From the NCBI RefSeq assembly GCF_014805625.2, contig NW_023998416.1, forward strand, positions 33,825,755-33,889,754: 64,000 nt of DNA, read 5' to 3'. This document shows positions 1 through 12,610 of this stretch, piece by piece (the first letter of the stretch is position 1; each line of letters opens with the position of its first letter). The stretch is from Glossina fuscipes (lineage: Eukaryota; Arthropoda; Insecta; Diptera; Glossinidae). Both the position numbers and the translations under genes were made by a program. Below the pieces are notes generated by a model. That model was not told where the DNA came from. It did no database searches and was given only the letters and a program-made list of their open reading frames with translations.

Positions 1-1358
1 TCGATTTGCGAGGCTAGGTGCTGCAATTCTTCGCTATATTTTTCAATTTGTTCTCCATTTCCCAGTATTACTTTTCTGCTGAGTATAGTTTCAGCGTAAC
101 GCAGCCATTGCGAAAGCTTCTCAATGCTCGTTTTGTATTCTTGACGAGCGCGTATAATATCGCCAGCATGCATGTATTTCTTGGTGTTAACGAACAAACG
201 TTCAAAACGTTCTGATAAATTTTCATATTGTTGACGCAAATTTTTCGATATCGGTTCTTCGCAAGATGCCATTAAATAATTAGCGGCGTTTGCGAGGGCA
301 TCAAACTTGTCTTTCCATACACCAATATCTTTGAAAAATTCTAAGCGCTCGTCTTCAGACCGTTTAATATTCTGTTCTGCTACGTGTAACCATTGTTCGC
401 ATGCCGGAGCCAATTGATGCCAAGTTTTCCAGCAATTGACCACTTCTTCCAAAGAGTTTTGGCAGCACTTCAACTCCATAGATACACGTTTCCATCTTTC
501 TTCAATGTCGTACATAAAACGATCGATGTCGACCACCTCTTTGCGTAAAATGTTTCCCTCTCGTTTATACTCTTCAACTACTTGTTGCATATCAATGAAG
601 GCTTTTTGAAATTCTTGAAAAATTTTATTACGCGACACAAAGTTCTTATATTGTTCCAGCTGTTGCGATACACGTTCTTGAGTGCCGTATTTACCGGTCC
701 AACCTTTCATTTTATTTTCCACAAGATTTAAGAAAGCAATTAAACAGCATTTATGCTCTAAGAATTTCAAACGTATTCTACGTTCAGCTGCTTTAGGGCC
801 TAATTCTTGCAAGCGTCTCTCCATATTATGCAATTGTTCTAAAGGAATTTGTTGAGCTAATTGCGTACGCTTCGCGTTATCAAACATGGCCATAATTCTT
901 GGTAGATCGGCAAAAAATAATTTATGTTCTTCTAGTTTACGACTTATAATAGCAGCAGTCTCTTCATTCATGGCAGACGGAATTTCATTATCCATAAGGA
1001 TTTTCTCAGCTTCAGCTAACCATTTGCCTACGATACCAAACTCGCCAGGCAATTCCGAATCTAAAAGCCAAAGCCAATACATCATTTGATATTGGACTTG
1101 TTGCCATAAGCTATTGATATCTTCCCAAGTCGAACGTGGCACCTGTAAGAACCCACTCTGAGTGTCCACGAATTGTTTCAAATGATTGTACGTTGGTATA
1201 TGCGCATCGATTTCTGAACGAGCAATCAAATACTCAGAGAAGTCTCGAGGAAATGAGTTTAGTTTAACCATGGGCTCGTATTCATCTGATTTCTCTATTA
1301 AAAAGCGACGTAGTTCATCTAATTCTTGATTGATATGAGAGAAATCTTTGCTGGCACC
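1..1358 (-). CDS. Msp300: Msp300 (nesprin) exon: start of spectrin-repeat rod, partial at window edge
   Basis: This is coding exon 5 after the alternative first exons. It is open for 452 codons plus 2 bases on the minus strand with no stop, and it continues past position 1. The acceptor is a TTTGTACAG at 1359-1367 on the minus strand, and the exon starts in phase 0 with GGT GCC AGC AAA (GASK). The translation is helical, Trp-rich and heptad-like. Examples are FSHINQELDELRRFLIEK just after the CH domains, then QVQYQMMYWLWLLDSELPG, then repeated blocks with W and long charged helices, as in spectrin repeats. In nesprins this rod spans from the actin-binding CH pair to the C-terminal KASH membrane anchor, which lies outside the window. 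Family function: it links actin to the outer nuclear membrane, mainly in muscle, and positions nuclei. Exon identity and frame are clear. The split into individual repeats is not attempted. Confidence 0.95.
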
Positions 1359-1425
1359 CTGTACAAATCGATAAAAAGAAGTTTAAAGCAAAAAATTTTA
1401 GGAAGACTAATTAATGTCAGGATAC

Positions 1426-1702
1426 CTTTGGTTCAGGGTACTTGTGCAAGAATTGAGCCACATAAGTCATGATGCTCTTCTCATCCGGCTTAGGTACGTC
1501 TACATCCTCAGCGTCAAGTAATTTTGCTATGCCAAGTTTTGTTTCCGCGACATCAAAGGCAGTCTCCAAGCGATAGCGATTATTGGTCTTACGCAGCTCT
1601 ACCAAATTAACCAGATTTGCTTTAATTCCATCAATTAGAGCCAAGAAAGCGACGCCATCTCTCCAGCTAACGCCGAAATCTCGAATTTCTACACCACTGT
1701 CT
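1426..1702 (-). CDS. Msp300: Msp300 exon: most of the second CH domain
   Basis: The 277-bp exon begins after acceptor TTTTAAACAG. Its first base completes the Lys codon split by the upstream intron (phase 2), giving NALPK/DSGVEIRDFG. It ends CAC AAG TAC CCT GAA CCA AAG before donor GTATCC (phase 0). The product carries the hallmark CH2 sequences SWRDGVAFLALIDGIKANL and LLDAEDVDVPKPDEKSIMTY, ending YVAQFLHKYPEPK. CH2 pairs with CH1 to form the F-actin-binding domain of spectrin-superfamily proteins. The close match to the nesprin/Msp300 CH2, with the DEKSIMTYVAQF ending, separates it from alpha-actinin, spectrin and Shot in my judgement. An ATG at 1731 inside the preceding intron opens the same frame but is not the start: it lies upstream of the splice acceptor. 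Confidence 0.96.
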
Positions 1703-1770
1703 CTGTTTAAAATAGATAACAATTTGACCATTGCTTACGAACTTTTCAAGTTAAAAAAAGTTGATCTTAC

Positions 1771-1934
1771 TTTGGCAAAGCGTTTGTAACCCAGTTTAAT
1801 AATGTTTTTCTGGCTCCTTGTTTCCATTTTTCAGCTCTAGCATCGCCAGAGGCTTTATCTACACTATCCAGAGAAGTAACCGAACCGCTAATACCCTGAC
1901 TCAAGTATTCAAGATTCCGACTATTTTCTTCAAT
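1771..1934 (-). CDS. Msp300: Msp300 exon: CH1-CH2 linker and start of CH2
   Basis: The 164-bp exon lies between acceptor AAATTTCTAG (phase 0) and donor GTAAGATC (phase 2). The translation starts IEENSRNLEYLSQG, passes through a Ser/Asp-rich linker (GSVTSLDSVDKASGDARAE) and enters CH2 with KWKQGARKTLLNWVTNALPK. The WKQGARKTLLNWV segment is the first helix of a type-2 CH domain. The upstream exon ends LYFQ, so the joined text reads ILYFQ/IEEN, the standard CH1 end in nesprins (compare ILHFQIEE). The intron to the next exon is only 68 bp (1703-1770), typical of fly short introns. No stop occurs in the chosen frame. Confidence 0.95.
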
Positions 1935-2939
1935 CTAGAAATTTCGAAAAATAATACACAAAAGTAGTTAAGTAATACGTCAGAGTGTACACTTAACTAA
2001 CTTAACTTAAGAAGAGAGGGAAGGAAAGGAGTTGCAGTATATACTTGTGAAAAGAATAAATATTTTGGAATCAATATAATACGCAACGCAAAAATCTACC
2101 AATTCAAAAAACAAAAAATAACAACATAACGATCTTGAAATTATCAAAAAGAAATTATTACCTGTGGCTTATAATTTATTACTACAACTAACTCTTTCCG
2201 CCTCTTTTTACGAAGCTTGCGTAAATAGGATAAAAACAGAATAAAAATCACACATATCAACAATCAAGACAACAATGAGAGCAACAAATGCAAATCAACA
2301 GTATTTATGTACCCCGCGATGATTGAATCCGCCGTAGAATCTATTCGCTACTCCCTCTATAAATTACGTTAAAGATATCAATGCTTCAATATATTGACAA
2401 TAACTTAACTATCATCGACCACAGGATGACTTTTAAACTAAATAGAACTAACGTACCGCTTGTATATTCAAAATGTGTAATCCATACGAGAAGAGCTTAA
2501 ATCTATTCCGAATTCCCAATTTGTTTACAGTGGTAGCTAAAAGTATGACACACAATCTCTTATCCGTGGTGGTCAAAAATGGGTCATTTTAATAAACTCG
2601 CATAGCAAATCGGCTACTGAGATGTCAAAAAAAAAAGATTCTTTTTATTTGTTTATCCCATAACAGACTATATTGAACAAAAGCCTCAGAGGAATAGTGA
2701 AAAGTTATTTCGTTGAACGAAAAGCGAAGTGCTAGGACAGAGCTGATGTCCTAAAGATATCAAAAGGCTCTATATACATAGTTTGCATAATAACCTGGAC
2801 ATGAGCATGAAGATGTTTTCCGAACGCCTGAGCACAGTGGAACGAACGTATTGCGTCAGCGCTATTGCTGCTATGCCAGTAGCGGATTCTTTACCTCCCC
2901 CAGACCCAGCTGTTATTCCCTGTTTACAATAGAATATAT

Positions 2940-3047
2940 GCATTTTGGGATGGTGTTGGTAAATCGTTCTATAAAAAAAGCATTGAAATTTTAGAGAAGT
3001 ATTGGATTGATGGAGTCACCCTTAAAGGACAATGTGTCGACAAATAA
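2940..3047 (+). pseudogene. mariner-like transposase C-terminal relic
   Basis: A 35-codon plus-strand stretch ending in TAA reads FYKKSIEILEKYWIDGVTLK then GQCVDK. This follows the pattern of mariner-family transposase C-termini, in which an FY..GI..L..RW..C....GDYVEK ending precedes the stop. No inverted terminal repeats were found nearby and the upstream frame breaks quickly, so this would be a dead fragment. It lies antisense to Msp300 in an intron. The match is by eye and short. A chance match is possible. Confidence 0.42.
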
Positions 3048-4019
3048 AATCAAATTTTGCAAAGAAAAAAACAAAAAATGCTTTCTTAATTCCGAAATAA
3101 TTGACTGCCGTATAGAATATCATTGAATATTGGTTTAGAAAAATATCTCGCTTTAAACCGAGCGGGTAGAGTTGATGTAGATGGTTTTTAATAAGAGTTC
3201 TTATAGAATTTATTCTACACCCACTTTATTTCCTGCAGTCACATTCGTAAGCGATACGAGAATGGCTCTTATGTGTAAAACGCATATGATAACTACGTGA
3301 AAGAATTAAAACAGGAGACTTGGACCAAAGTTTAACAAGCTGTCATTGGTATTAAAAAAGAATTTTTGCACAATCCTTTGTTGCAAGATTGAGAGAAATC
3401 CATTTGTACCGTGCTATCTACGGATGCAAGACATTTGAAAGTATATTTTTACGCAGTTTGCTACCACATTACCATTATTACAAAAATCAGAGGTCTTTTG
3501 GAACATTATTAGACTTTTATTGGAAGCAGAGAGAGAGAGAAATTTTCTTCCAAGTGTTTCGATGAAGTTTGTTGGATTTAGTTCACTTTGGAGGATTGCT
3601 ATACTCATTGGTATATGACAAAGAAAAACCACCAATGGGGACAAGAAAATAATTACAAGATTTAAGTTCGACGAGAGAGAATAAAGTATGTGAATATAAA
3701 ATAGCGAAGTGTCTGAAAGAAGTACGGTGAAAACATCCAATTGTCAACCAGCATATCGTAGTGCGCAACGAACTACTTTCCCATTCTCCTCCTTTCCGAC
3801 AGTGAAATTTTTAAATGATCTCCTGAAATACTTAGATCTACGCATCACAAACTGAGCTAAAAGTAGTACCGAACTATTGTCAAAATGTAAAACAGACGTA
3901 ACCGAATGAAAAGTTCGAAGAGCTAATGACTTCATAAAAGAAGGGAAGAAAAAAGAAATAACGTCAGTTCTTAAGTAAGAAAAACACAATAGTGGGTTAC
4001 AACTCACTGCTAAATACTC

Positions 4020-4265
4020 TACATCATCCTACAGTTATTCGTATAATGACTTCTCAAAATAAAGCATTATACGGAAACTGGTCGAGAAAGTTGTCCGATC
4101 CAAAATTTTCTCAAGATATCTAATTAAAGCAACACACTTGAAAACAAAAAAGGGAAACGGACGGACGGACGAACAAGCTAAATCGATTGGATCTATCTCA
4201 GGTCCTTCTTTGTGTTGTATGTATATCCATAGTAACTTAATATACCCTTGTAGGGTGCAAAGAGG
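4020..4265 (+). repeat. Family A interspersed repeat copy (mini-me-like)
   Basis: Recognised by the ordered landmarks shared with other copies in this window: TTATTCGTATAATGACTT near the 5' end, a 'gtccgatccaaaattttc' segment, a GGACGGACGGACGAACAAGC tract, ATCGATTGGATCTATCTCAG, then TTAATATACCCTTGTAGGGT near the 3' end. Copies differ by many substitutions and indels, so this is an old family. Confidence 0.75.
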
Positions 4266-4596
4266 CAAGTTGATATTGTGCGATATCGTTCGTAAATGTT
4301 ATTAATTAGGACGGATATTGTATTTGTAATAAAAAGCGGAATGGAGAAATTAATAAAAGCTACTTAGTCTACGACGGATTTACATTTTTAAGGGTTTTAT
4401 AAAAATTTAATTATTTTAGAAAAATAGTGACTTTTCAAGCTACATATTTTAACGATGCATAGAAAAATTATCTAATTGCATAGGGAAGCATAAGTGTTTG
4501 TTCAATCACTCAGCTCAGTTTAAAGAAGTGCTTTGAAAATGTTTTAAAAATAAATCGTTACTAAAATAAAAAAAGAAAAGTAAAGTAAATAATTAC

Positions 4597-4869
4597 CTGG
4601 AAATATAATATAATGGTCCATATTAAACCTAGCACAACTGGCGGTCTTCCATCCACCAAATCTGCCGGATTTATGTTAACCAATTTAATGCGTTTGCTGG
4701 CCAAAAATTGTAAGGCAGTGTTAGCATTACTCAGGAAGTGTGGACGTCTCAAAACGCGACCCTTCTCCACGGGTAAACGTTCACCAGACAACACCTCCAA
4801 AAGAGCAATCAATTTCGTACCGTCACGTAAATCGTTGATTAAATCATCGACACGAAGCGGTGGAATACG
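4597..4869 (-). CDS. Msp300: Msp300 exon: most of the first CH domain
   Basis: The 273-bp exon is exactly 91 codons, with phase 0 at both ends. The acceptor is TTTTTGTGTAG and the donor CAG/GTAATT. The translation begins RIPPLRVDDLINDLRDGTKL, a classic CH1 signature, and continues IALLEVLSGERLPVEKGR, NTALQFLASKRIKLVNI and DGRPPVVLGLIWTIILYFQ. These are the CH1 actin-binding features of a tandem-CH spectrin-superfamily protein. The exon joins upstream to the 62-bp exon at 14105-14166 (...SYLSK/RIPPL) and downstream to the linker exon. The intron upstream is 9.2 kb. Confidence 0.96.
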
Positions 4870-7800
4870 CTACACAAAAAAAAAAATAAAAAATAAAATA
4901 AAATAAAAAACACAAAAATAAATTAAACAAGTTTATCAAGTTTGTTGCATGCGATCGATAGTAAGTGCAGAAAATTAGCATAAGGAAAACAAAATGTTCA
5001 ATAATCATAATCATTGGAAACCGCAGCCATTAAAAACTTAATTGAAAATAGTTAAACGTTAGGTGTATAAAGAAATTCTTTGTATTTTTTGATCAAGTTG
5101 AAATTTGTTAAAAATATATTCCTCCAAACTTTACTTTTTTTTTCTCTGGATTTCTGCGACCTTGACAACAAAGAATGGACTATTAACAGACGGAAAGACT
5201 AAGTCTACTTCTGATTTTAAGCAAATAAAAAAAACTTCATAGGATCTCTGATGAATGTTTTAGGGTGTTGGATATAACTAACCAGATTGACTTTCTTAGC
5301 GTACGTGTATGCGTCATGTGTAGACACATGACCCGTTGCGCGAAGTTAATCTTCTGAGAAACATTTTGCACAGTAACTAATATATTTTCGCTAAGAAATA
5401 TTTGTTTCTTTTGAAGATTTGTTTGTTTAATTCGTTTGAGAGATAAATTCATATTTTCAAGAATGAACCGAGTCTGCAAGCTGTAACAAGTACTTCCATC
5501 ACACTTGAAATGTTACATCTTCCACTCAGGTCACTGTCTCAAATGTACTTACAAGTTTTGGTTGATTTTTTCTACTTGTAGGCAGCTGCTACTTCTTTTA
5601 AGCAGTGTATGCAGATCGTACGCAGAGAAAAACTTTCTTTACGACTTTTCACGTAAGCCCTTATTTTTGGGATATTGTCACAAGAATGAAAGCCAGCGTC
5701 AATGGGAAAAGGCATTATCTAATGAATGGAATGGGAAAGGGCAAAATTTTTCCATGTCACTCCGACTGTCATAAAGCAGGTTTATTGCGCCGGTTTTTCG
5801 CTTAATTGCATCAATTGCTATTCTTGCTTGGTTGAAGGACTTAATAACATCTAACAACGAACTGATTCCCTAAATATGGGCCCTACGGATAATCGGCTTT
5901 ATTCTCAATGTAAACTGTTAGCCTAATCGGCCCATTTCTTTGCACTTTGCATATTATTCCTCAAATTTAACAGAAAAACTAATGCATTCTGGCAGAGAAT
6001 TCGACCTACGTTCTCCGTCAGAAAATCTGTGTTGTTTACACTTCATAATAACTTATACTGTTGGGTAACGCTAACAACAATATTTTTACAACGGAAAAGT
6101 CATAGGTCGCTAGGAAACGAATCCTACCTTTTCCTTCCGAGACAATTCAAGCATTGAATTACCCGAAAACTGTATTTTCCGATAACAAGATTTGAATCAA
6201 AAATATTTTCTACAGTCTTTCTCTCTTTCCAAGAATGTGAGTTAAGTTTTCGACCGAACAAACAAGTGAGATATTTCTGCAAACTAAATACCTTGCATAA
6301 CATATCTGCACAGCAACATAAGAATTACGTTTCTTGACTAGATGGTGAGCGAATGAGTTAATGTGTTTCTTTTTCTTTATGACTTTTTATGACTATGCCA
6401 TCCACCTATTGCCTTTGAGAAGCCATTTAAATAAAGTAGTAACTATATGTATTCCAATGGCCCCAAAAGCGGGTTCATATCTGTTCGTACATATCCAATG
6501 CAGATATATAATAGCATACAAGTAAATAATACACAAACACATCGAAGCACAACAATATATTTAAGCATATTTAAGTTACGCTAATAACAAATTACCAAGA
6601 CCTTGTTTATAAATCTCGTATGTTGCCCGTTTGCCTACCTACACCTTTTCGTGGTTAACCAGAGATTTTTCATTGTTGGCGATATACACACGAGCATAGA
6701 TACGGTAACAAACGGCCGTATGTTGTTGACTGCCAGCTTGCTTAAATAATTACATATGTACGTGTATATATATATATGTATCTATATACTTTTTGCATTG
6801 TTATCATCTTGGCCGTTTGTTTTTATTTATGTTTTTTCTGTATTTTTTAGCCGGCCGGCTTTCTTTCGTGTAAAATTCTGTATGTTATTTATAGTGTGTA
6901 TTTTGTCTTTTTCTTTTCTTTGTATACCATGAACACACTGCTTGGTGATTTAATTTTAGAATCTGAATGACGGTGGGCTTTTAAGAAAAAATTCCAACAA
7001 ACCCTGTGAATGGTTCACTAATCCTTAATGCTGTTCGGAATATAAATAATGGATCATCGAATTCCCCTAACATTCGTGTGCATAGGTTAAAGAGAAAAAC
7101 ATTACTCTGTCATCTCAGAACAATGCAAACATACATATATGCGATTGTACAAACAAATTTTCGTCGCTAACAGGAATAACACCTGGATGGTATGATAAGG
7201 TTTCTCATTCAACCCACTAAAAAGTTTTCTTAACTTGTTTAGAAATAAGTTGAAAACCAGTTGAGAAATGTTGCGCTGGTAAATTAAGCATATTATGAGC
7301 GCCTCCATTTAATCTCAGTGATTAATGCTTATAAGCATTGCGGCATTGATTGATTCAGCAGATCCTAAGAGTTCGTAGCACACTGCGGTCAGGTGTATGA
7401 AATGTCAACTTCGAAGCACAAGTATACAATTTTGCTATAGATTGATTGCATTTTTTGGTGCATATGACCATTTTAATAAATTTGAGGGTGTTGTGTAATA
7501 CCTTTCAGCTTATCTTTGATTTACGCTCGATACTCTTCACAATTTCTTAAAGGTTGAGCCCAAATTTCTTGATCGAGCAGCATACAACCAATTATGGTTA
7601 AATCGATTCCGCTTTTTACTCTGATAAAGAATATTGCATGCTATGAGATCTCCAGAGTATATTTCGGTGAGCTTAAGTATTTGGTAAACCGGATAAGACA
7701 CCGGTGAATACTTCCAGGAACTGAGTTATAAATGTCTTTGGCAAAAAATCCACACTATTTTTATAAAGCGCTTTCAACGGTTTATGTTATTTTCAAAACA

Positions 7801-10359
7801 TTGGCAAAATTCGAATTTCGTGCATTGAGTAAACATTTCGCCGAAAACAACAATTTATTGGAGAGGGACTGATTTTAAGAAAGCTCTTCCTAACATCAGC
7901 AATGCTGGTCGCAGTGGCAAAAAAATCATAAACGAAATTGTAATAAATAGCTGGCAGTCTAAAGACATCAAAAGATATGAAAATTTGGGCATAAGAAATA
8001 CTTTCTACCAAATGGATATCGCATCCATTCATAGTGGAGCAAATGCACCGGAACGCATGTCGATGACTACAATATCAAAGTTGCACAAGTCGTAACATTA
8101 ATTGCTGCCCCGCCTACCATATTCTTCCCATTGGGCTCTCATCGAGTATTATATTTTCCTAATTTCAAGTAATATCTAGGGAGAAGCCTTTGAATCACTT
8201 GCATAGTTCCGGGAATTATTGATTTTTGGAATTCAACATCGAATAAATGTCTACCAGTTCACCGTGCCTTACATTTCTATTTCAAAAACGCTTAGCGTGA
8301 CAAATTGGTAGCCATACATGAAGTTTTGCTTATTTAATGGAATTTTTTCATAAATAAGTTTTGGTGCACCCACTTCACAGCTATTACAACACAACAAAAG
8401 AGTTATAGCAAAAAAAATTTCTTTAGTCGAAGTTTAACTGCTAACGTACCGACGCCTGCTTGCTTAATATTGTTATTAGACGACGTTTTTTGGCATTTTA
8501 GAGAAAGCGTAAAATTATATTTAAGCGCTTAAGTTATATGCCCATATAAGGAAAGCACATACTCTTAGTATTCTTATCATTCCCATATCTATGTACCCAG
8601 TAAGGTATATGGATGCTATCGGTTAGATTTTTCGTAAAATCTCAGACTTCTCGAAACATGACATACAAGAAATCGACGCTTCGGAACACTTACTATGCTC
8701 TTCAATTTAGCTTTCATGATTTTCCACATTGAGAGAACTACGAAAGAAAAAACCCTTCTTTTAAAGGAAAAAAAAGACTCAGGAAAGCAAGCATTATTAA
8801 CTATGGAAGTCCTTCGTGTGCCAAGACTCGATCAAAATAGCGATGAGCAGGCCCTATAGCACATATCGCAAGCGAGGGGAAACACTTTGCGTTGGGAAAT
8901 GAGAGAAACCTGGCAAAGCCTATCCTGTCGCTTTCGCCAATTCGCAATAATTTTCTCCTTGAAATTGCAAGTGAAACAACTAAGTTAATGCCACGCCATA
9001 ATCGCTGAAGATAATACAGCTAAAGGAATTCATTATGCAGAAGGGAACTCTTAAAAAATATCATTGTTACATACTTTTAAATACATGTATGGTGGCAGTA
9101 AAGGCGTTTATTTGATAAAGTGTGTATTACAAGGCAGCATGTACCTAAAAAATGGTGGTAGGTTAGGGCACACGTCGCGTGTATATATAGCACTTCATGT
9201 TTGACATCGCATACGATGTTTGAGCCTACATATCGCCTTTAAATAATTTTGGCATAATCTCAGTCTACCGCAGAACTTATACGAAAAAAACGTGAAATGT
9301 CGCTTTTTTGCTTTCTTATCCAGTTGAACACTATGCACGTGCATGTCTTTCGCATAGCTTTTTTTTATAAGTGATCACAATCTGTATCTGCATCGGCAGT
9401 CAGTCATATTCAACCGGTATTACTTGCAGACATATTGTTTAAAATATTTATTTACTGCAATGCAATGGCGTGCATGTAGGTTTTTCATAAATGAATTTTT
9501 ATTGTTTCCTAAAGATATTGTTGTTTTTTTATTTCAAGCGACCAAGTATTTACTATAGGTTTATTAGTTTTCCTTATAAATACGTCAAGTTCGTCACAAG
9601 TTCCGATACAATTTTTAGTATTGCTGCAATATGTTACACATGATTATTAGCTCACCTTTTTCTTACAATTTTTCCCTTGTGTGTAACGCAGTTTTATGCA
9701 CAATCCGACAAATTATTGTGCATTCGGATGTAAAAGTTGCGAGTATGTTACTGTACGAGTATGTTAATAAAACAAATCGATTTTTACAGGCATTTGTATC
9801 CTTTTTCCAATGAATTTCTGTCACTTTGATTGCATACACTGTAAACTTATCCTCTGATTGGATAAGTTTTATATGGCATGATTTTGAAACTGTTTTGAGA
9901 CTAAGACCAGGATCCATAAAAGTGGTAATGCAATCATGCCTGATGCGAATTATAAGCAATAAAAGTTGTACCGATGCAGTAAAAAGTTCCCTAATTAAAT
10001 TATCTTCTAATCTTGCGGTTGCATTGGAATTTAAGCAAATTTTAGGTAACTTTTGTATAGTTAAACATAATCACTTCGGTTCGCCTCATAGTCTGTGACG
10101 GAACCTATCATACTGCCTGCTAGAAGTAGATGATCAAGTACAATTCTCTTTCAACTCAACAACATACGCAGCGTTAATAACCAATATTCATTGCATAATA
10201 TAGAAACTTCCAAAACAAAAACAGATGAGCAATGCTTTAGTTGTTGTCTTTGAATGGTCAAACAACATCTGTGTCTTGATCGTGTTGTTCTTTTTTTACC
10301 CATCACTGAATAATGCAGGAGAGAGGAGAGGGCATGCTCGCATTCTCAAAACTTTTGCA

Positions 10360-10470
10360 ACACCCGCAACTTTTGCACAGCACGTCCGTCCGTCCGTCCG
10401 TCCGTCTGTGGCAAACATTCCCCTGGTGGCAAAATCGAATTGTAGGTTTCCAGCTTTGCACAATCATAGG
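10360..10470 (-). repeat. GTCC-tract fragment of a family A-like repeat
   Basis: There are five consecutive GTCC/GTCT-type tetramers (GTCCGTCCGTCCGTCCGTCT) on the plus strand. The 'tgtaggtttccag' stretch that follows has a counterpart ('gctacaggtcgcaattttt') in the minus-oriented family A copy near 13500. Only this core is recognisable. Confidence 0.45.
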
Positions 10471-11839
10471 AAACTCTACGCGCAAAGTTTTTGTTTTGAT
10501 TTTTTTAAGATAGAAGTAAATATTCCTGACTTGCTTCACATCATAACAATTCGTAATAAATACATGTGGTATAAATATAAATTAAGACTTCAGATTCCAA
10601 AGAGCCATTGCCATTTAAAACGTTTTAAGAAATGGTATAAACGACTTTTAAACAATATAATCGGTACATGAAACGCATACCTTTTGAGCGGGTATAAAAG
10701 TAAGAGTCAGCGTATTTGCATATTTTCCCGATATCAAATACCTTTTTAGATGACACCGGGACATTTGGGACATTCTCAATGCTTTTTACACCGTTTCTTG
10801 ATCACCATTAATATTTAAACCTATCCGCCCGCCAAATGAAATCGATGGGTTTTCTCGTAAACAGCAAGAAAAGGATATATGTATGTCACGGTTTGGATAT
10901 TGAATGTAATATTAAGATATTAGGATATTATTAGTACGCGTTAGAAATTATTATTATTGAATGTATTATTGGCGTTGCCGCAATGCTATCTCAACTATCC
11001 TTGCATTCAACTTATGCTATGCATATATGCGTATTGTGATCAAAAAGTAATAAATCGTACCGGCTTATCCAAACGATTACCTTGCACGTTTTAGACGAAA
11101 TCAATCACGAATCTATCATTAATTACTAAAAACATTCGTACAAAATTTGGCACAGATGTCAGTCAGTCAGAGTTTTGCCAACTTTTTAAATATATCTGTA
11201 CGAAGGTTTCAGAATAAGTTGCACTCCTTTTGCCTATTGCACTTTAATCATGGTTTTAATCACGGTCATCTAAATTTATAAATACCAAGCTTCGGTTTTT
11301 TAGATGCGTTTTTGCAATCGTACGCATACGCGACAATAGATGATCGGCAGAGAAGCGAGCAGATTGATGGACGAGTTAAGTATTCCTGCGTCAAGTATTT
11401 CGGCGAGTTTATAGTCGAGGGAGCCAGACCTACCCATAAACAACAACGTATGTCACAAAGTTCGTTTTCAGCTCAGTTTTTTGCTTAGTTTATATTCCGC
11501 CATTTAAGACGCTCACGTTCAAGGTGAACACGTACAGTACTATATATATATTATTAAAAAAACAAAAAAAAAAAAAAAAAAAAGAAGAAAACACAAAAAT
11601 GCCTGTAGCATCTACACATAAGCGAAAAAGTAATAAAATAAATTAAAATGAAATTAACGCAAAAAATCGTATACAAAATTACGCAAAACGCAAACAATTT
11701 ATCTTATTCTATATTCAGTATTTCGACAAGTTTAACTGCATTCATATTATTATTATTTTTTCTCTTTTATGCGTTTGTTGTACCTGTTTGAAGATTTTTT
11801 TCATTCCATGTAGTATATATAGACATAAAAATTTATTGA

Positions 11840-12610
11840 TTGAAAACAAAAACTACTCCATATTACTATATCCAAATTTCCTCAACTAACAATATTAATT
11901 ACTGCGACTATAATAGAAATAATAATCATTTAAATTATAACTTATACACACAAAAATTAAGAAACCTTAAAATACTTTTTTCTCATTATCGTATTATTTC
12001 AAATTAATTAATTTTTGTTTTAAATTATAAAATATTAAATTTAAATTTTACCTTTATAAACATACATAGAATATAATTATAATTATTAAATTAAAATTAA
12101 CAAATTACTTATTAATTATTATAAATATTTAATTTAATATAATTATAATATCATTTTTATAAAAATTTAGTTTATTATACTTAATTAATTTACAAATACA
12201 TATAAATTAATATTTCTAAATTTCATTAATTAATTTATAATTAATAAAACCATTTGAATAATTAATAAAATTGAATAAAAATATAATTGAAAAATAGATT
12301 TAATTCATAATTATTAGCCTATCTTTATCACTTTTATAATACCATTTTAATTGAATATTAATATTGCACTATAATTATTGAATTAAAATTAATTAATTTA
12401 ATTTAATATATTTATATCTTATTTAATTTATAAGTACACACAAATAAACATTCATAAAATTTCATTAATTGATTGAAAATTAGTAAATCAAAAATTTAAT
12501 AAAATTTCAAAAAAATTCAAATAATCAATTTAATTAATCTATAATAATTTAACTGTAATAATTTACTTGTAACTTTTATAATACCATTTTAGTATATAAA
12601 ATCAGTCTCA
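11840..12610. repeat. Extremely AT-rich tract containing a diverged ~240-bp tandem duplication
   Basis: Most lines here are about 5-10% G+C, far below the rest of the window. Two landmarks recur at the same spacing: CTTTTATAATACCATTTTA at 12331 and 12573 (242 bp apart), and TTTCATTAATT at 12221 and 12460 (239 bp apart). ATTAAAATTAA at 12090 and 12382 is 292 bp apart, so the units carry indels. This is a diverged tandem pair rather than plain low complexity. Function is unknown. An AT satellite fragment, a matrix-attachment region or an organelle-derived insert are all possible. Confidence 0.65.

Larger units (their letters stand above)
1935..4596 (-). other. Msp300: Msp300 intron (2.66 kb)
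   Basis: This intron separates the CH1 exon from the linker exon. The donor is CAG/GTAATT at the 4597 end and the acceptor is TTTCTAG at the 1934 end. It is AT-rich without coding features of Msp300. It contains a plus-strand mariner-like transposase relic at 2940-3047 and a family A repeat at 4020-4265. Nothing else is supported between 3050 and 4000. Confidence 0.85.

Noticed and set aside
1583..1789. Plus-strand open frame opposite the CH2 exon
   Set aside because: It is the antisense shadow of a clear Msp300 exon. The same applies to 886-1089, 4613-4906, 33451-33714, 34560-34925, 34861-35259, 50874-51119 and 51068-51268.
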